A DNA stretch of 64,000 bases from Corythucha ciliata (lineage: Eukaryota > Arthropoda > Insecta > Hemiptera > Tingidae): contig CM075938.1 in the NCBI GenBank assembly GCA_038030265.1, positions 11,323,009-11,387,008 on the forward strand, read 5' to 3'. Made by a program: the position numbers and the translations under genes. This document shows positions 24,430 to 34,689 of the stretch, in pieces. Every line of letters starts with the position of its first letter. The stretch's first letter is position 1. A model generated the notes under the pieces. The model was not told where the DNA came from. It searched no databases and was given only the letters and a program-made list of their open reading frames with translations.

Positions 24430-24890
24430 TTTGATTTGCAATAGGGATGGGGGGGGGGGGGATCTTGACCTCAGGGCTAAGCCCCCCTAAACATTTTACA
24501 TTAAATCCGCCTCTGTACGTATAGTACCAATGTACATACGTAAATGGTTTGTGATTTGGGGGGGGGGTACTTATGTACACATCGACACCCGAACGCCCAA
24601 AGGGCTAAACTACACCAGTTGATCACAAGGGCCAACCTGGATTATTTGGACCAAAGTGCTGTGCTAATATGAAAGCAGTTATTTGGCCAGTTAGATTGGT
24701 AGATTGGCCAGTTAGTGAGGCCAATCTAAAATTTCTTGAGCATGTTGTTGGGCCAATCTGCATCAATCTTCACTACATGGCATATAATGTTATCATCAAT
24801 CAGAAAGAAAGAAAATTACGTCGCTCATTCATTTTATACTCTTGTGTAACGGCTGTCAAAAATTTTGGGGAGTGATGGAGCCTTTTGGCT
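24430..24890. other. G-run block with inverted terminal motif, then unique sequence
   Basis: Holds two G runs of 8 or more (about 24449 and 24558). Between them AAATCCGCCTCTG (ending 24515) reads on the minus strand as CAGAGGCGGATTT, an element-end motif. Bases 24600-24890 look unique apart from TTGGCCAGTTAG occurring twice. No gene. Confidence 0.45.
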
Positions 24891-24894
24891 TGTT

Positions 24895-25025
24895 GGTTCT
24901 CGTCGTAGAGTCTGATGGTTCGATTTTTCTGTGGTTTGAGTGTTTTGTGGTTGGATCTTCTGTGGTGAGTTCATTTTGAGGTTAGAACGTCTTGTTATCT
25001 GAGCGTTTTTGTGATTAGAACTACT
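24895..25025 (+). repeat. Family E minisatellite
   Basis: Units of about 18 bases on the pattern TTTTGTGGTTTGAGCGT. The same family is at 56105-56315, again next to a family B array. Confidence 0.7.
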
Positions 25026-25029
25026 TGTG

Positions 25030-25640
25030 GTTTAAAAATTGAAGAAAAGCGCTAATTCGCGTCTAAATTTTTAGAAAAAGTGCTAATTCACGACTAAAGT
25101 AGATAATAAGTGATCATTCAAAGCTCTAATTGAGTAAACCTTATTACCAGATTTGAAGGTAACTTCGTGGATAAAATTGAGAAAAAGCGCTAATTCGGGG
25201 CTAAAACTAAGAAAAAGCGTTAATCCGCGGCTAAATGATAAAAAACGCCAATTTGTCACTGAACTGGAGCAACTTAGTGTCTATAATTGAGAAGAAGCGA
25301 AAGTTCACGACTAAAATTTAGGTAAACCGTTAATTCGTGGCTAAAAAATATTAAATACGCTAATTTGTTGCTATTACGTCGATAAATCACACCAATAGCG
25401 GCTGAAATTGAGAAACATCAAAAAATTCGGCGGTAAAATTGAGGCAGAGCTCTAATTCGCTGCAAAAATGAAGAAACATCTCTAATAATGCTGCTGAAAA
25501 TTGAGGGAAACCGCTAATTTGTAGCTAAATGTGAATACATCGCTAATAATTCACTGTTGAAATTGAGAAACAGCGCTAATTCGCTGCTAAAATAAAGAAA
25601 AATCGCTTATTAACTGCTAGAATTGTGTACATACAAAACA
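25030..25640 (+). repeat. Family B minisatellite, plus orientation
   Basis: Clear family B units (AAAGCGCTAATTCG with GCTAAAATTGAG). Ends at the GC-richer block starting near 25640. Confidence 0.88.
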
Positions 25641-25644
25641 GAAA

Positions 25645-26055
25645 TGTGTACCGACAAAAGAGTCGGCAAGAGAGTTCACATGAAGACGTCTCCTTGGTGG
25701 ACGGAATCATAACCTTCCTACTGAAAGCCTCTATGATCTGAAACCTCTCACATCATGTTGATGGTGTTTTTCTTTTCTTCCAAAATTAAAATTTTGTGTA
25801 GATACGTTATTATTGTGTTGTGCTCGGGCGTTGAAATGATTGATGGGATGAACATCGTCTACGTCAGTAGTTCCTATCAACGTTACTCTCCCCTGCGCTT
25901 GCGCGGTGCGCTCGATGGAACGTGAAGTTGGTATAAAAATGTCTTCCACCCACCGCTGCCGGTCCCTTCCGACAACATGGCGGCCACCCTGTCCCATCAG
26001 CCAATCAGATTGCGGTCCGTCCGGATCCAGAGTTTTAAAAAGGTTTGGGGGGAGA
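25645..26055. promoter_or_regulatory. CpG-richer island with promoter-like motifs, function unknown
   Basis: A unique block between inverted family B arrays. Seen directly: CCAATCAG at 26001, AACATGGCGGCC at about 25974 (YY1-like), TGCGCTTGCGCGG at about 25894 (NRF-1-like) and TATAAAA at about 25932. An 88-codon minus-strand ORF (25731-25997) spans it without a recognisable domain. It could be a promoter carried in by a mobile element or the end of an unknown transposon. The regulatory role is an inference. Confidence 0.3.
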
Positions 26056-26059
26056 GATC

Positions 26060-26800
26060 AAAGAAGTTCCCCCACCAATTTCCTCAATTTTAGCCACAAA
26101 CGAGTGTTTTTATAAACAATTCTACTGTGGAACGAGCCCTTCTACTCAATGTTAGCCGTCAAAAGGCGGATTTTCTTAATTTTGACCTGGACTCACGAAA
26201 CGCACGAATTTCGTCGAATATCTCCTCGAAAGAGCAAATTTTCTGAGCGCTTTTCCTCCATTTCAATCACACATTGAGCAACTTTTCTCAATTTTACCAG
26301 TGAATGACTGCGAATTGGCGGTTTTCCTCATTTTAAGCCGCAAAGGAGTGTTTTTGTTTTTCCAATTTCACCGTAAATGAACATTTTTTTCTCAATTTTA
26401 TTCGAGCAAAAGGTCTCTCATAAACCATGGATTAGCATATTTCCTTAATGTCGGTCTGCATGAGCTTTGCATCGTAAAACTACGGCGAATTGTTACGTTT
26501 TCCCTATTCAAGCCGCGAAAGAGGACGTTTTCTCCATTAAAGTATGTTTTAATTCAGAGAGGACGGGTGGGAATGATCTGCTCTGAAGCAGATTTTTATG
26601 TAAATGGAAAATAAATGGGATGCACAGAGCAATTTCTAAAATTTAGCCACGAAAGAGCACATTTGCTCATATTTATAGGCGTGAATGAGCGCTATTTCTC
26701 AATTTGATGAACGAACAGGCGTTTTTCCTCAGTTTTAGCCGCGATTTCTTTCCATATAGCTGCGGACTTGCCCGAAAAACGGAAAATTACTCGTTAGCAC
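26060..26800 (-). repeat. Family B minisatellite, minus orientation
   Basis: Starts after GGATCCAGAGTTTTAAAAAG and a G run, with units TTTTCTCAATTTTAGCC / GCGAATGAGCG. Forms an inverted pair with 25030-25640 around the island. Confidence 0.82.
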
Positions 26801-27830
26801 ATCATTTTCACAATCTATGTTTGGAAGTTGCATTGAGGAAACGTGAATTTGCATTTTTTTTCCACATTTTAGAACAACTTCAACTCTCATCAAACTGTCC
26901 GCACGTGAATTTGGAAGTAAACAGTCGTGAACACTGGCCAAAACCAATGACAAGGCAAGATGGCTTCATTTTCTGCCATTTTGAGAGGCGCTGACGGCGG
27001 GGCCCGGTTGTGGCGTTTTGGCCCGATTTTCAACGAAACAGGAAGAATCGGATATTAATTTAAGCGAAATTACTAGATTTGGTTCTTAATTTCTGTAAAA
27101 TTGCCAGTTTCAGACCTTTTTTTAACGTGGCCGCTTTCACCCGCGTGATCCGCAAGCGCCCCAAGATTACCCCAAAGCTTGATGAACAACCACAAAGTTA
27201 AATAATTCGATGCTGAATATCAGTAAATTCCTGGCTGAATTTCCGTCCAGTTGACACATTCGTGATAAGCCTCGAAGCAGGACCTCGCCGGCCCGGTCAG
27301 CAGTGGAGAAAATCCACTCCGTTGCGTTTCGGTTTGCCTATAGAACCGGCTGTAATTATCGGCTGAGCATAGTACGAGGAATACTAAACCCAAGACGGAT
27401 ATGATGATGATAACTGTCAGAAAACTATCCTAATAGGTGTGAATTTCACGGGTTGTGTGAATAGAGTTTCAGAGGGGGGGGGGTGCCATTCTGCGGTTTT
27501 CAAGCAAATTTTCCTGGTGACTTTTGTAGCCGAAAGGCGGATAAACGGCAAGTTATATGCCGAATCGTCAATATCTGCCATACAATTGCGTATTCATCCC
27601 GGATACTACTAAGAAAAGAACAAAAGTATACCCCCGAAAAGGTATTTATTCATATAAGCCCAAATTTTGCTTTGCTGATTTGGCACTTAATCATTTTCGT
27701 ATGTTCAGCTTTCTCAAGCCTTGATGGGGAGCCGAATTGAGGCCTCGAATTGTCTGTTTTATGACATTACGCCCTTCACAGAATTTTTGTGCTATAACTC
27801 GAGCTTCACGAAAGTGCTAAACTCTCAAAT
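26801..27830. other. Degenerate repeats and unique sequence downstream of the SLC15 gene
   Basis: Contains a short family F stretch (about 27050-27110, CGAAATTAC / GTTTCAG), a G run near 27475 and otherwise unique sequence. No supported exon; ORFs are short and unlike known proteins. Confidence 0.4.
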
Positions 27831-27838
27831 GATAAATA

Positions 27839-27844
27839 TTTATT
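27839..27844 (-). terminator. Poly(A) signal AATAAA for the SLC15-like gene
   Basis: Reads AATAAA on the minus strand, about 88 bases after the stop codon at 27932. Its position and context (TGTAAATAAATATTTATC) suit the 3' end of the nested gene. Confidence 0.6.
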
Positions 27845-27931
27845 TACAGTCGATAAAAACATGTGATTCAGAGGAATTATTATCAGCAAAATATTAACAG
27901 CGGGTGGGAGGCGGATCCATTCGGAGTCGTT

Positions 27932-30124
27932 TCAATCGCCGTGCTCGCTCTCCTCTCGAGACGACCGGTCCTTCGACGACTGACTCCCGCCACTCGTCTT
28001 CCTCATGAATAAGATCTTTTTCCGTTCATGAAACTGATACCTGGTGACCAACGGAGGGTAGCCCTGGAAAACTGCACCTTCGGGACCCCAGGTCTGCGGT
28101 TCATACCGGTACGAGTAGTAGATAAAAATGCAGAAGATGATGTAATGAGTTAAAAGGATGCCAATGATTTGATAGATATCGGTGTTGTGGTGCCAGTATG
28201 ACTGGTCGAACATTAGGATGAAATTTGAAATGGCCAAGGCGTATGGACCCATGGTCCAGAAGGTGCAACGAAGTTTGGGTGGTGACTGAGTGTAGACAAA
28301 AATGAAGCCGTAGACTCGACAGAGGTAGAAGCCGATACTGTAGAAAATGATCTGTGGAAGGATGGCAGCCACGGATAGTTTGTTGGGTTGAACGATGGTA
28401 AAGAAGGCCGCTCCGCGCACTGATGAAGCCAGCGGGTAAACGAGAATTGCGTAGACTCCGCCGACGCTAATCTGAATTTCCCTCAAGATGTAATTGGTGA
28501 TTTCACCGTACACTGAAGTGACGTTATAGGTCCCAAGGGGAAGTGTGAACAACGTGTAGTGGTTGTTCGCGTCGGGGACGTTTTTTGTTGTTATCAAGCC
28601 ATTAGAGTGGAACATCAGCTCTCCGAAGCAAAATGGCAGACCACAAAGAACGTACACACGAGGAAATTGTGGATTATTCATCCCTGGAGGGCCTCTAACG
28701 AGTGGGTCAAACGCTTCAACTCGAACCATATCGCCTTCAATTATGATGTAGCTCACTGACTCCTCTTCCAAAATGTACACCCGACTTTTTTGCGTTTTCA
28801 TTTTACCCTCATTGTCGGCGAATTTTAATGTGACCAGGTCCTCCTTCTTCTTATCGACGTTCAATCGGGACACTGTCCACAATCCTCGCGGTGGAACGTA
28901 TATCCAAGTGGTCGACTCGTTCCAAATCGCCGGAGACCTCAGAGCAACGACCGTGGGGTGAGCGTTGAATATTCGAATTTGACCGTAGCCTTGACCGGGA
29001 AGCATCGTCGATGTTCTAGTGATTGAAAATTCGACGACTAACGCCGAGATAACAGCCACCCCGGCGAAAAAGTAGCCCGCGCCGAAAAGTTGAAGATCCG
29101 AGCACTTGATTTTGAAGCGGTGAAGGATTGGGAGAACAATCACATTCCAAATGATGAACCAAAAGAAGCCAACGGGGTACAACAAGTCGAGCATATTGTA
29201 TCTCGCGGGCAAACAGCTTAAAGGTACGAGGTGTCTCACTTGTTCGCGGGTAACTTTTACGATGAAAAACTCGGTCAATCCCATGAATATCGTAATAAAA
29301 CAAAAACACGTCATTTTGAGGAATAATTTACCGTTATAAATGAAGAAATGATCACACTTGTTTTCCGCGTAGTCCATAAAGTGGTTTCTTTTGTTTCCCT
29401 TCTTACCGCAAGAGTTTATCCGGCTCAACATCGCGGTCACCATGCAAACGATCCCTCCTGAGTATATACATCGTGACGGGCCCTCCCCTTTAAGCATTTT
29501 CTTAACGAACATGAAGAAAAAAATGTAACTGATCATCATGATGATAAGAACGGCAGTATGGCCGAAAACGAATTGTGAATCTTGATCTTCAATCGCGAGC
29601 AAAATCGTCGCCACTGTGCTGGCGAGGCATCGAGCGAAAAACAACAGCCAAAAGTACAACGGTAAATTGTCCTGCTGCTTGGGTAATTCCAATTGCTCCG
29701 AATATATGACGAAACGAACTGGCTCGATGCAATAGTACAAAAGATTGTAATAGGCGGCTATTTCAAAAGCGTAATGTTTCATCGACTGACTTGGCCCTTC
29801 GTACAGTAGAATGATGATACACACCGGCCAAAAACACATGAGCATGTACGTAAAACTGAACACCCAGTACTTGCCGGCGTAGCTGTCGGCCAGCCAGGCG
29901 GGAACTATGGAGAGCAGAGCGCCCATGGCGCGTTTCACGTTCAGATCACTTAAAATCTGTTCATCAAAACTGTTGAGCTTGATGTAGACCAAGTTTTCGA
30001 GGATGTAGGACTGGCTCGTGATGACGTACGTCAGGACGCACTCGGAGACGACCAGCATTTTGACAACGTGGGGCAGGGATTCTTTCTTCAACTTGTCGTT
30101 TCTTTTGATTTCGTCGTCCAACAT
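27932..30124 (-). CDS. Divergent SLC15/POT-family peptide transporter-like protein, intronless, nested antisense
   Basis: Uninterrupted 730-codon frame for a polytopic membrane protein. Order of parts: short cytoplasmic N-terminus; TM1 with SEC at 27-29; TM2-TM3 with WLADSYAGK at 77-85, matching the POT box ADSWLGK; TM4-TM6; a basic loop with FMDYAE (about 249-254); TM7-TM9; a large extracellular region (about 365-575) as in animal PEPT1/PEPT2; then YGFIFVYTQSP (605-615), aligning with the family's TM10 box GLEF-Y-QAP; a hydrophilic Ser/Glu tail. Animal SLC15 proteins import di- and tripeptides with protons. Here the ExxER motif of TM1 keeps only its first Glu (E28; L31 and T32 replace E and R), the TM7 QQGSRW motif is absent and the TM10 Glu is I608. 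Peptide transport is therefore doubtful. Length is normal for the family. It lies inside the adhesion gene's intron and is read in the opposite direction. The ATG at 30122-30124 follows an A-run and is the first in frame. Confidence 0.85.
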   Translation of the reverse strand: MLDDEIKRNDKLKKESLPHVVKMLVVSECVLTYVITSQSYILENLVYIKLNSFDEQILSDLNVKRAMGALLSIVPAWLADSYAGKYWVFSFTYMLMCFWPVCIIILLYEGPSQSMKHYAFEIAAYYNLLYYCIEPVRFVIYSEQLELPKQQDNLPLYFWLLFFARCLASTVATILLAIEDQDSQFVFGHTAVLIIMMISYIFFFMFVKKMLKGEGPSRCIYSGGIVCMVTAMLSRINSCGKKGNKRNHFMDYAENKCDHFFIYNGKLFLKMTCFCFITIFMGLTEFFIVKVTREQVRHLVPLSCLPARYNMLDLLYPVGFFWFIIWNVIVLPILHRFKIKCSDLQLFGAGYFFAGVAVISALVVEFSITRTSTMLPGQGYGQIRIFNAHPTVVALRSPAIWNESTTWIYVPPRGLWTVSRLNVDKKKEDLVTLKFADNEGKMKTQKSRVYILEEESVSYIIIEGDMVRVEAFDPLVRGPPGMNNPQFPRVYVLCGLPFCFGELMFHSNGLITTKNVPDANNHYTLFTLPLGTYNVTSVYGEITNYILREIQISVGGVYAILVYPLASSVRGAAFFTIVQPNKLSVAAILPQIIFYSIGFYLCRVYGFIFVYTQSPPKLRCTFWTMGPYALAISNFILMFDQSYWHHNTDIYQIIGILLTHYIIFCIFIYYSYRYEPQTWGPEGAVFQGYPPLVTRYQFHERKKILFMRKTSGGSQSSKDRSSREESEHGD

Positions 30125-30480
30125 TTTTTTTTTTTTTGTCCCAGGAAAAATGGAATCAAATTTTAAAATAAAATTTAAATAATGCTAACACTTCAAAATA
30201 AACATATGATAGACTGTTTGTTTAGGCCCCGTGCACACGGAGCTTAACTGTAACTTTCAACCATGCCTTTTAAGCAATGCTTGTAACATCGAATATACTT
30301 CCACAGCTTCCTGAGGCATGCAATGACGCACGCCTCACGCTCAACACACCGTGCGCTGTGAGGCACGCCTCTGACGCTCGCATAAAATGACACAAGTGGA
30401 AACGTAGTTTTAGACATTTGGCGCCCCCCGGGCGAATCTTTCACCAGCGCCCCTATAAAGTCACCGACCAGAATAAGCCG
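30125..30480 (-). other. Upstream region of the SLC15-like gene with one arm of a possible TIR pair
   Basis: A 12-13 base A-run (minus strand) lies directly before the ATG. Further upstream, GGCCCCGTGCA at 30225-30235 has its exact inverse at 30762-30772. No TATA or initiator could be assigned with confidence. Confidence 0.35.
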
Positions 30481-30481
30481 T

Positions 30482-31590
30482 GATTTGGTGTTTTCTCTTT
30501 TTCTACATTTCATCGGGGAATTACCTATTTGTCTCCATTTTAGCCCCGAATTCGCTATTTTTTCTCCATTTTAGATGCGAGTTTGTGATTTTTCTCAATT
30601 CTGGCCGTGCAAAAGCCTTCGGAAACCGCGGCTTGCCTGTTTCTCAATTTTTCGTGAATTATACAATTTTCTTAAGGATGAGGCAAGACGAAGACTTTTT
30701 TTTTTCTTCTTTCTTTCTTTTTTGTGACCCACGGAAGGTTTTGTCCGCGTTCGTTTTAAACTGCACGGGGCCATTTATAATATGAGAGCACGTATAGTTT
30801 GAATGAACCTTGGCTTGGTGTGCTTGGTGAGCAGGCGCGGATCCAGAGTCGGCTTATTAGCACTTCTTTCTAATTGGCCACGAAGTTGCCTCCTGAAACC
30901 TCGGCTTGCCATTTTCTCAATTTTCTTTGAATTAGCATATTTTCTTAATTTAACCCCCAATTAGCCATTAATCTAGATTATGACCGCACATCACCGTTTT
31001 TCCTCATTTTAGCCGCTAGATTTTTCCACATTTTAGCCACGAATTAGAATTTTCCTTGCGAATTACCTAAAGCTTTAACCTGAATTTGGCCGTGAATTAG
31101 CTACTTTTTTCACTCTCTGGCACAAAGTTACTTTCAGAAGCCGCGAATATGACGTTTTCTCCATTTGATCCGTGAATTAGCGTTTTTTTCTCACTTCAGC
31201 GCTTCTTCTCGGTGTTATAGGTGACGGATTGGCAATTTTTCACCATTTTAGCGGTGAATTAGCGATTTTTCCAAAATTTTTTTTCAGCGATTTCGTGTTT
31301 TTCCAGATTTTAACCACTAATGAGCCATTTTCTAGCACTTTTTCTTAGTTTTAGCTTCGAATTTAGCAATTGTTTTCGCTTGTAGCATGAATTAGCGCTT
31401 TTTTTTTGTTTGAGTCACGGACTTGCCGTCAGAAGCCGACAATTGTCGTCTCCATACTTCTAGCCTATATTAGCGAATTTTCTGTACGTTACCCGCGGAA
31501 TCTTTGAAAAAACTTTAGCCACGAAGTATAGCTAAGTATTTTTCTTGATTCTAGCCGTCATTTAGCACTTTTTCTCACTCCAGTCCGCGA
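30482..31590 (-). repeat. Family B minisatellite, minus orientation
   Basis: Clear GCGAATTAGCG / TTTTCTCAATTTTAGCC units, with an interruption at about 30690-30860. That interruption includes CAGGCGCGGATCCAGAG at 30832, an element-end-like motif with more family B right after it. Confidence 0.88.
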
Positions 31591-31592
31591 AT

Positions 31593-31825
31593 CAGTAGCG
31601 TACCGGGAGGTGCCCCCGAAAAGCTTAAAGGTGGAAAAATGAGGGGATTTTTAGGTTATACGTAGCGCAGGTACGTGAAAACGAGTTTTTGGCATCCGGT
31701 TGGACAGCGATATTGGCTCCTTTCGACGATTTTCATTCCATTCGACCCAGGACGGAATGGGACGTTGCACTGTGATCAGCAAAGGGTGTAGCTGAATATT
31801 CGATTTAGCTCACAGAAGCGCTATT
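31593..31825 (+). repeat. GGCGTACC-type dispersed repeat, copy 2
   Basis: Begins CAGTAGCGTACCGGGAGG, then CCCCCGAAAAGCTTAAAGG, TTTTTAGGTTATACG, GGTTGGACAGCGATATTGGC, TCCTTTCGACGATTTTCA and GAATATTCGATT. As in copies 1 and 3, it runs straight into family B plus-strand units. Confidence 0.8.
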
Positions 31826-32110
31826 ATGAAGGCTCAACTCAAATTTAGAGAAAAAGTGGCCTTCTGGGGGTAACTTCACGGGCAAAATAGGGCTGATTGG
31901 CATTAAAAATGGACATTTCACCCTTGAAACGAAATAAATTATCTAGAAATGTCTTCCGAAACACCGATTGTTCGCAGGAAAGATGGTCATTAGATGGTTC
32001 GTAACTTATCCTCAATAGTTTTATTTTTGGTCCTTGGAACACATTAATTTTGCCCTATGCCTCTTTGGACAATTGCCCTTTCGGTGATTATTATTAACAC
32101 AGTAATTGGT
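31826..32110. other. Short family B stretch and degenerate family A
   Basis: A few family B units (to about 31880) grade into sequence resembling decayed family A. No gene is seen. Confidence 0.4.
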
Positions 32111-32114
32111 GATC

Positions 32115-32925
32115 GTTTCAAAATTATTAATTTCACGGAGAAAATTGTCAATTTCTTGTTCTTGAAAATTGTCTTCAAGTTCTTGAAAATTGTCAATTTT
32201 ATGAGGAAGTTGTCACTTTTAGGAGGAAATTTTCAATTTTATGGGAAAATTGTCAATTCTATGAGGAAATGGAGACTTTTAGCAACACTAACGCTAACGC
32301 AAACGATAAATCAGTCGTTGCTTGGTCACAAAATATCTTGATTGTTTGAAACTTGAAAATAAAGTTTCCGGAGGATTTAACGGGAGAGTGCTAAAACTCA
32401 CTAATAATAAATTTCATGGAGGAATAGTCTGTTTTATGAGAAAATGATAAATTTCATGAGGAAATTGTCTATTTTAAAGGCAAATTGTCAATTTTATTAG
32501 TAAATAATACATTTTATGATAAAATTGTCCAAGTTATGAGGAAATTGACCATTTTATAAGAATATCGTCAATTTTATGAGGAAATTGTACATGTATTTCA
32601 TGAGAAAATTGCCAATTTTACGAGGAAATAATTAATTATATGGGTAAATTGTCTGTTTTATGAAGAAATGGACCATTTTATAAGGGAATCGTACCTTTCA
32701 TTAGAAAATTGTCAATTTTATGAGTAAATTTTGTATTTTATGCGGAAATTACCAATTTTATAGGGAAATTGTCTGTTTTATGAGAAAATTTTCAATTTTA
32801 TGAAGAAATTGTTAAGTTTTTTGAGGATACTGTATATTTTATATGGTGATTGTACATTTTGTGAGGAAGTTTTCAATTTTATAACGAAATTGTCAATTTG
32901 ATGAGGAGACTGAATTTTATGAACA
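32115..32925 (-). repeat. Family A minisatellite, inverted copy
   Basis: Units read AAATTGTCAATTTTATGAGG, the reverse complement of the array at 746-2965. The right edge joins family D through the same junction words as at about 690-730, but inverted. Confidence 0.93.
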
Positions 32926-33690
32926 GCTATTTTTGGAAATTTGTTTGCCAGTAAACCAATTTTGCTGGGTGGCATATTTCAGTGATCGATTGCGCCATTT
33001 TTCGCACTAAGAACCGTTTTTAGCTGGTTTCACTCAATAAAAAGTAATTTTCCGGTTTTCACTCAATAAAAAGCCCTATTTTGAGGGTTACGATTGCAGT
33101 GCTAGCCGTGAGACATAAGAGCTTCCCCTCAACCACTGTGCGTGAGTGTTGCCCCCCCCCCCCCCGATTGTTGAGTTTTGCCCACAGTGGGGCATTGTGT
33201 GTAAATTGCGTTTTTAACGCGACAATTCGCGGCAATACTGCCTAGAATGTGCAGTTTTGCATGGATTTTGACCGGAATGAGGCCTTACGCTTAAAATATT
33301 TACTGGATGCAACGTGTTTCGCTCTAAAATGGGGAATATTTCATTACTTTCGCCTTCATTGCCGCGCTTCACTTAAATTATTTCGCATTTTCGGCTTTAC
33401 AAGGACAATTTCCTTATAATAACAACACAATTTTTTATAAAATCATAATTTATCATGAAATTGACAAGTCTTTATACAACTTGGGAGTTTCACGTTATTG
33501 CTCCTTCAACGTTGCGTTTTTCGTAAATTTCTCCAGTTTCGCCGTTTCGAAACAGTTTTTTCTCGCCCAAGTGACGTTTCGACCTCGACGTGGCATTTCG
33601 CATAAATCTCTTAGCTGTGACATTTCACGCGTGAATTTCTCGGATTTATCTCACTGAAAAAGCAATTTCGGGGATTTTCTCAATATTTTC
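32926..33690. repeat. Family D (minus), G/C-run block and family H
   Basis: Bases 32926-33110 are inverted family D (TCACTCAATAAAAAG occurs twice). A run of about 13 C follows near 33153. Bases 33350-33690 hold family H units ending CTCGGATTT and GCAATTTCGGGGATTTT, as at 2980-3120. Confidence 0.7.
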
Positions 33691-34340
33691 CCCACATTAT
33701 CAATTTTTTTCTCACTTTTAGCCATGGAGTAGCACATTTCTCAGCATTAGACGCGAAGTTGCCTTCAGAAGCCAATGATTCCCTACATTTTAGCCAATAA
33801 TTAGTGCTTTTTGTCAATCTATTTAGCGATTTTTCTCAATTTCAGCATTCGCATGATTTTCTCACTTTTGGCCGTGGATTAGCGTTTGCCACAATTTTAC
33901 CGTATAATTAGCCATTATTCTAAATTTCAGTCGTGAATTAGCGTTTTTCGCTCATTTGTCTGCGAATTAGTGACTTTTCTCTTCTGTACCTGCAAATTTT
34001 AGTATCAAATTCGCCATTTTCCTCAATTTTAGCCCCAAATTATTGTTTTTTGTTTTATTTTTTTCATTGCTTGTAAGTTTGTTCTTTCTCAATTTTATCC
34101 GCGATTTTTTTTCTCACTTTTAAAGCCTTGACATAGCGTATTAATAGTTGTTTTTCACCCGCCATAATAAGTTTTACCAAATAACGGCAAATCACCATTT
34201 TTTAACAATTTTAACCATAAGTACACCGAGATTCAGCGATTTTTTCTCAATTTCAGTCCGGAAGTTTCATCGAGATGCCGCGAATGAACGCGTTTTCACG
34301 GATTAATTCATTAATTTACTTCCGCAAGGCGCGATTTCTC
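33691..34340 (-). repeat. Family B minisatellite, minus orientation
   Basis: Units of the GCGAATTAGCG / TTTCTCAATTTTAGCC type. The array leads into the reversed GGCGTACC-type repeat at 34425-34679, the mirror image of the other copies. Confidence 0.85.
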
Positions 34341-34424
34341 TCAATTAAAGCCTTCTGAATAGCGCGTTTCTGGGCTAAATTGAATATTCTCTTTAAATTG
34401 AATTGAATAAACTTGAAAATTGAA

Positions 34425-34679
34425 TAAACTCTTTGCTGCAACGTTCCATTCCAACCTGGGGGTGGATAATCCCTGTTAGGCTGAAAATTGTTGGAAGGAG
34501 TCAATATCGCTGTACAACCAACACGCATTTTCACGTAAGTACCTATTTCCATGAACATAGAACCTAAAAATTCCTCAATTTTTCCATCTTTAAGCTATTC
34601 GGGGGCCCCACTATGTTAGAGGGGTGACGGGGGAGGGTCCGAGTCCGTCCCCGTCACCCCTACATCGGTACGCTACATG
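34425..34679 (-). repeat. GGCGTACC-type dispersed repeat, copy 3 (reverse)
   Basis: On the minus strand it begins CATGTAGCGTACCG, passes two GGGGTGACGG-type words and GGGGCCCCCGAATAGCTTAAA, then TTTTTAGGTTC, TGTACAGCGATATTGAC and GGAATGGAACGTTGCA. Family B in minus orientation adjoins its distal end. Confidence 0.75.
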
Positions 34680-34689
34680 GTCAGAAGTG

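Noticed and set aside
25731..25997. 88-codon minus-strand ORF after CCAAT and YY1-like motifs
   Set aside because: No recognisable domain, no homology I can name and no poly(A) signal. Kept only as part of the island, not as a gene.
27830..30137. The A-run before the SLC15 ATG as a retrocopy poly(A) tail
   Set aside because: It lies at the 5' end of the gene, not the 3' end, so it cannot be the tail of this transcript.
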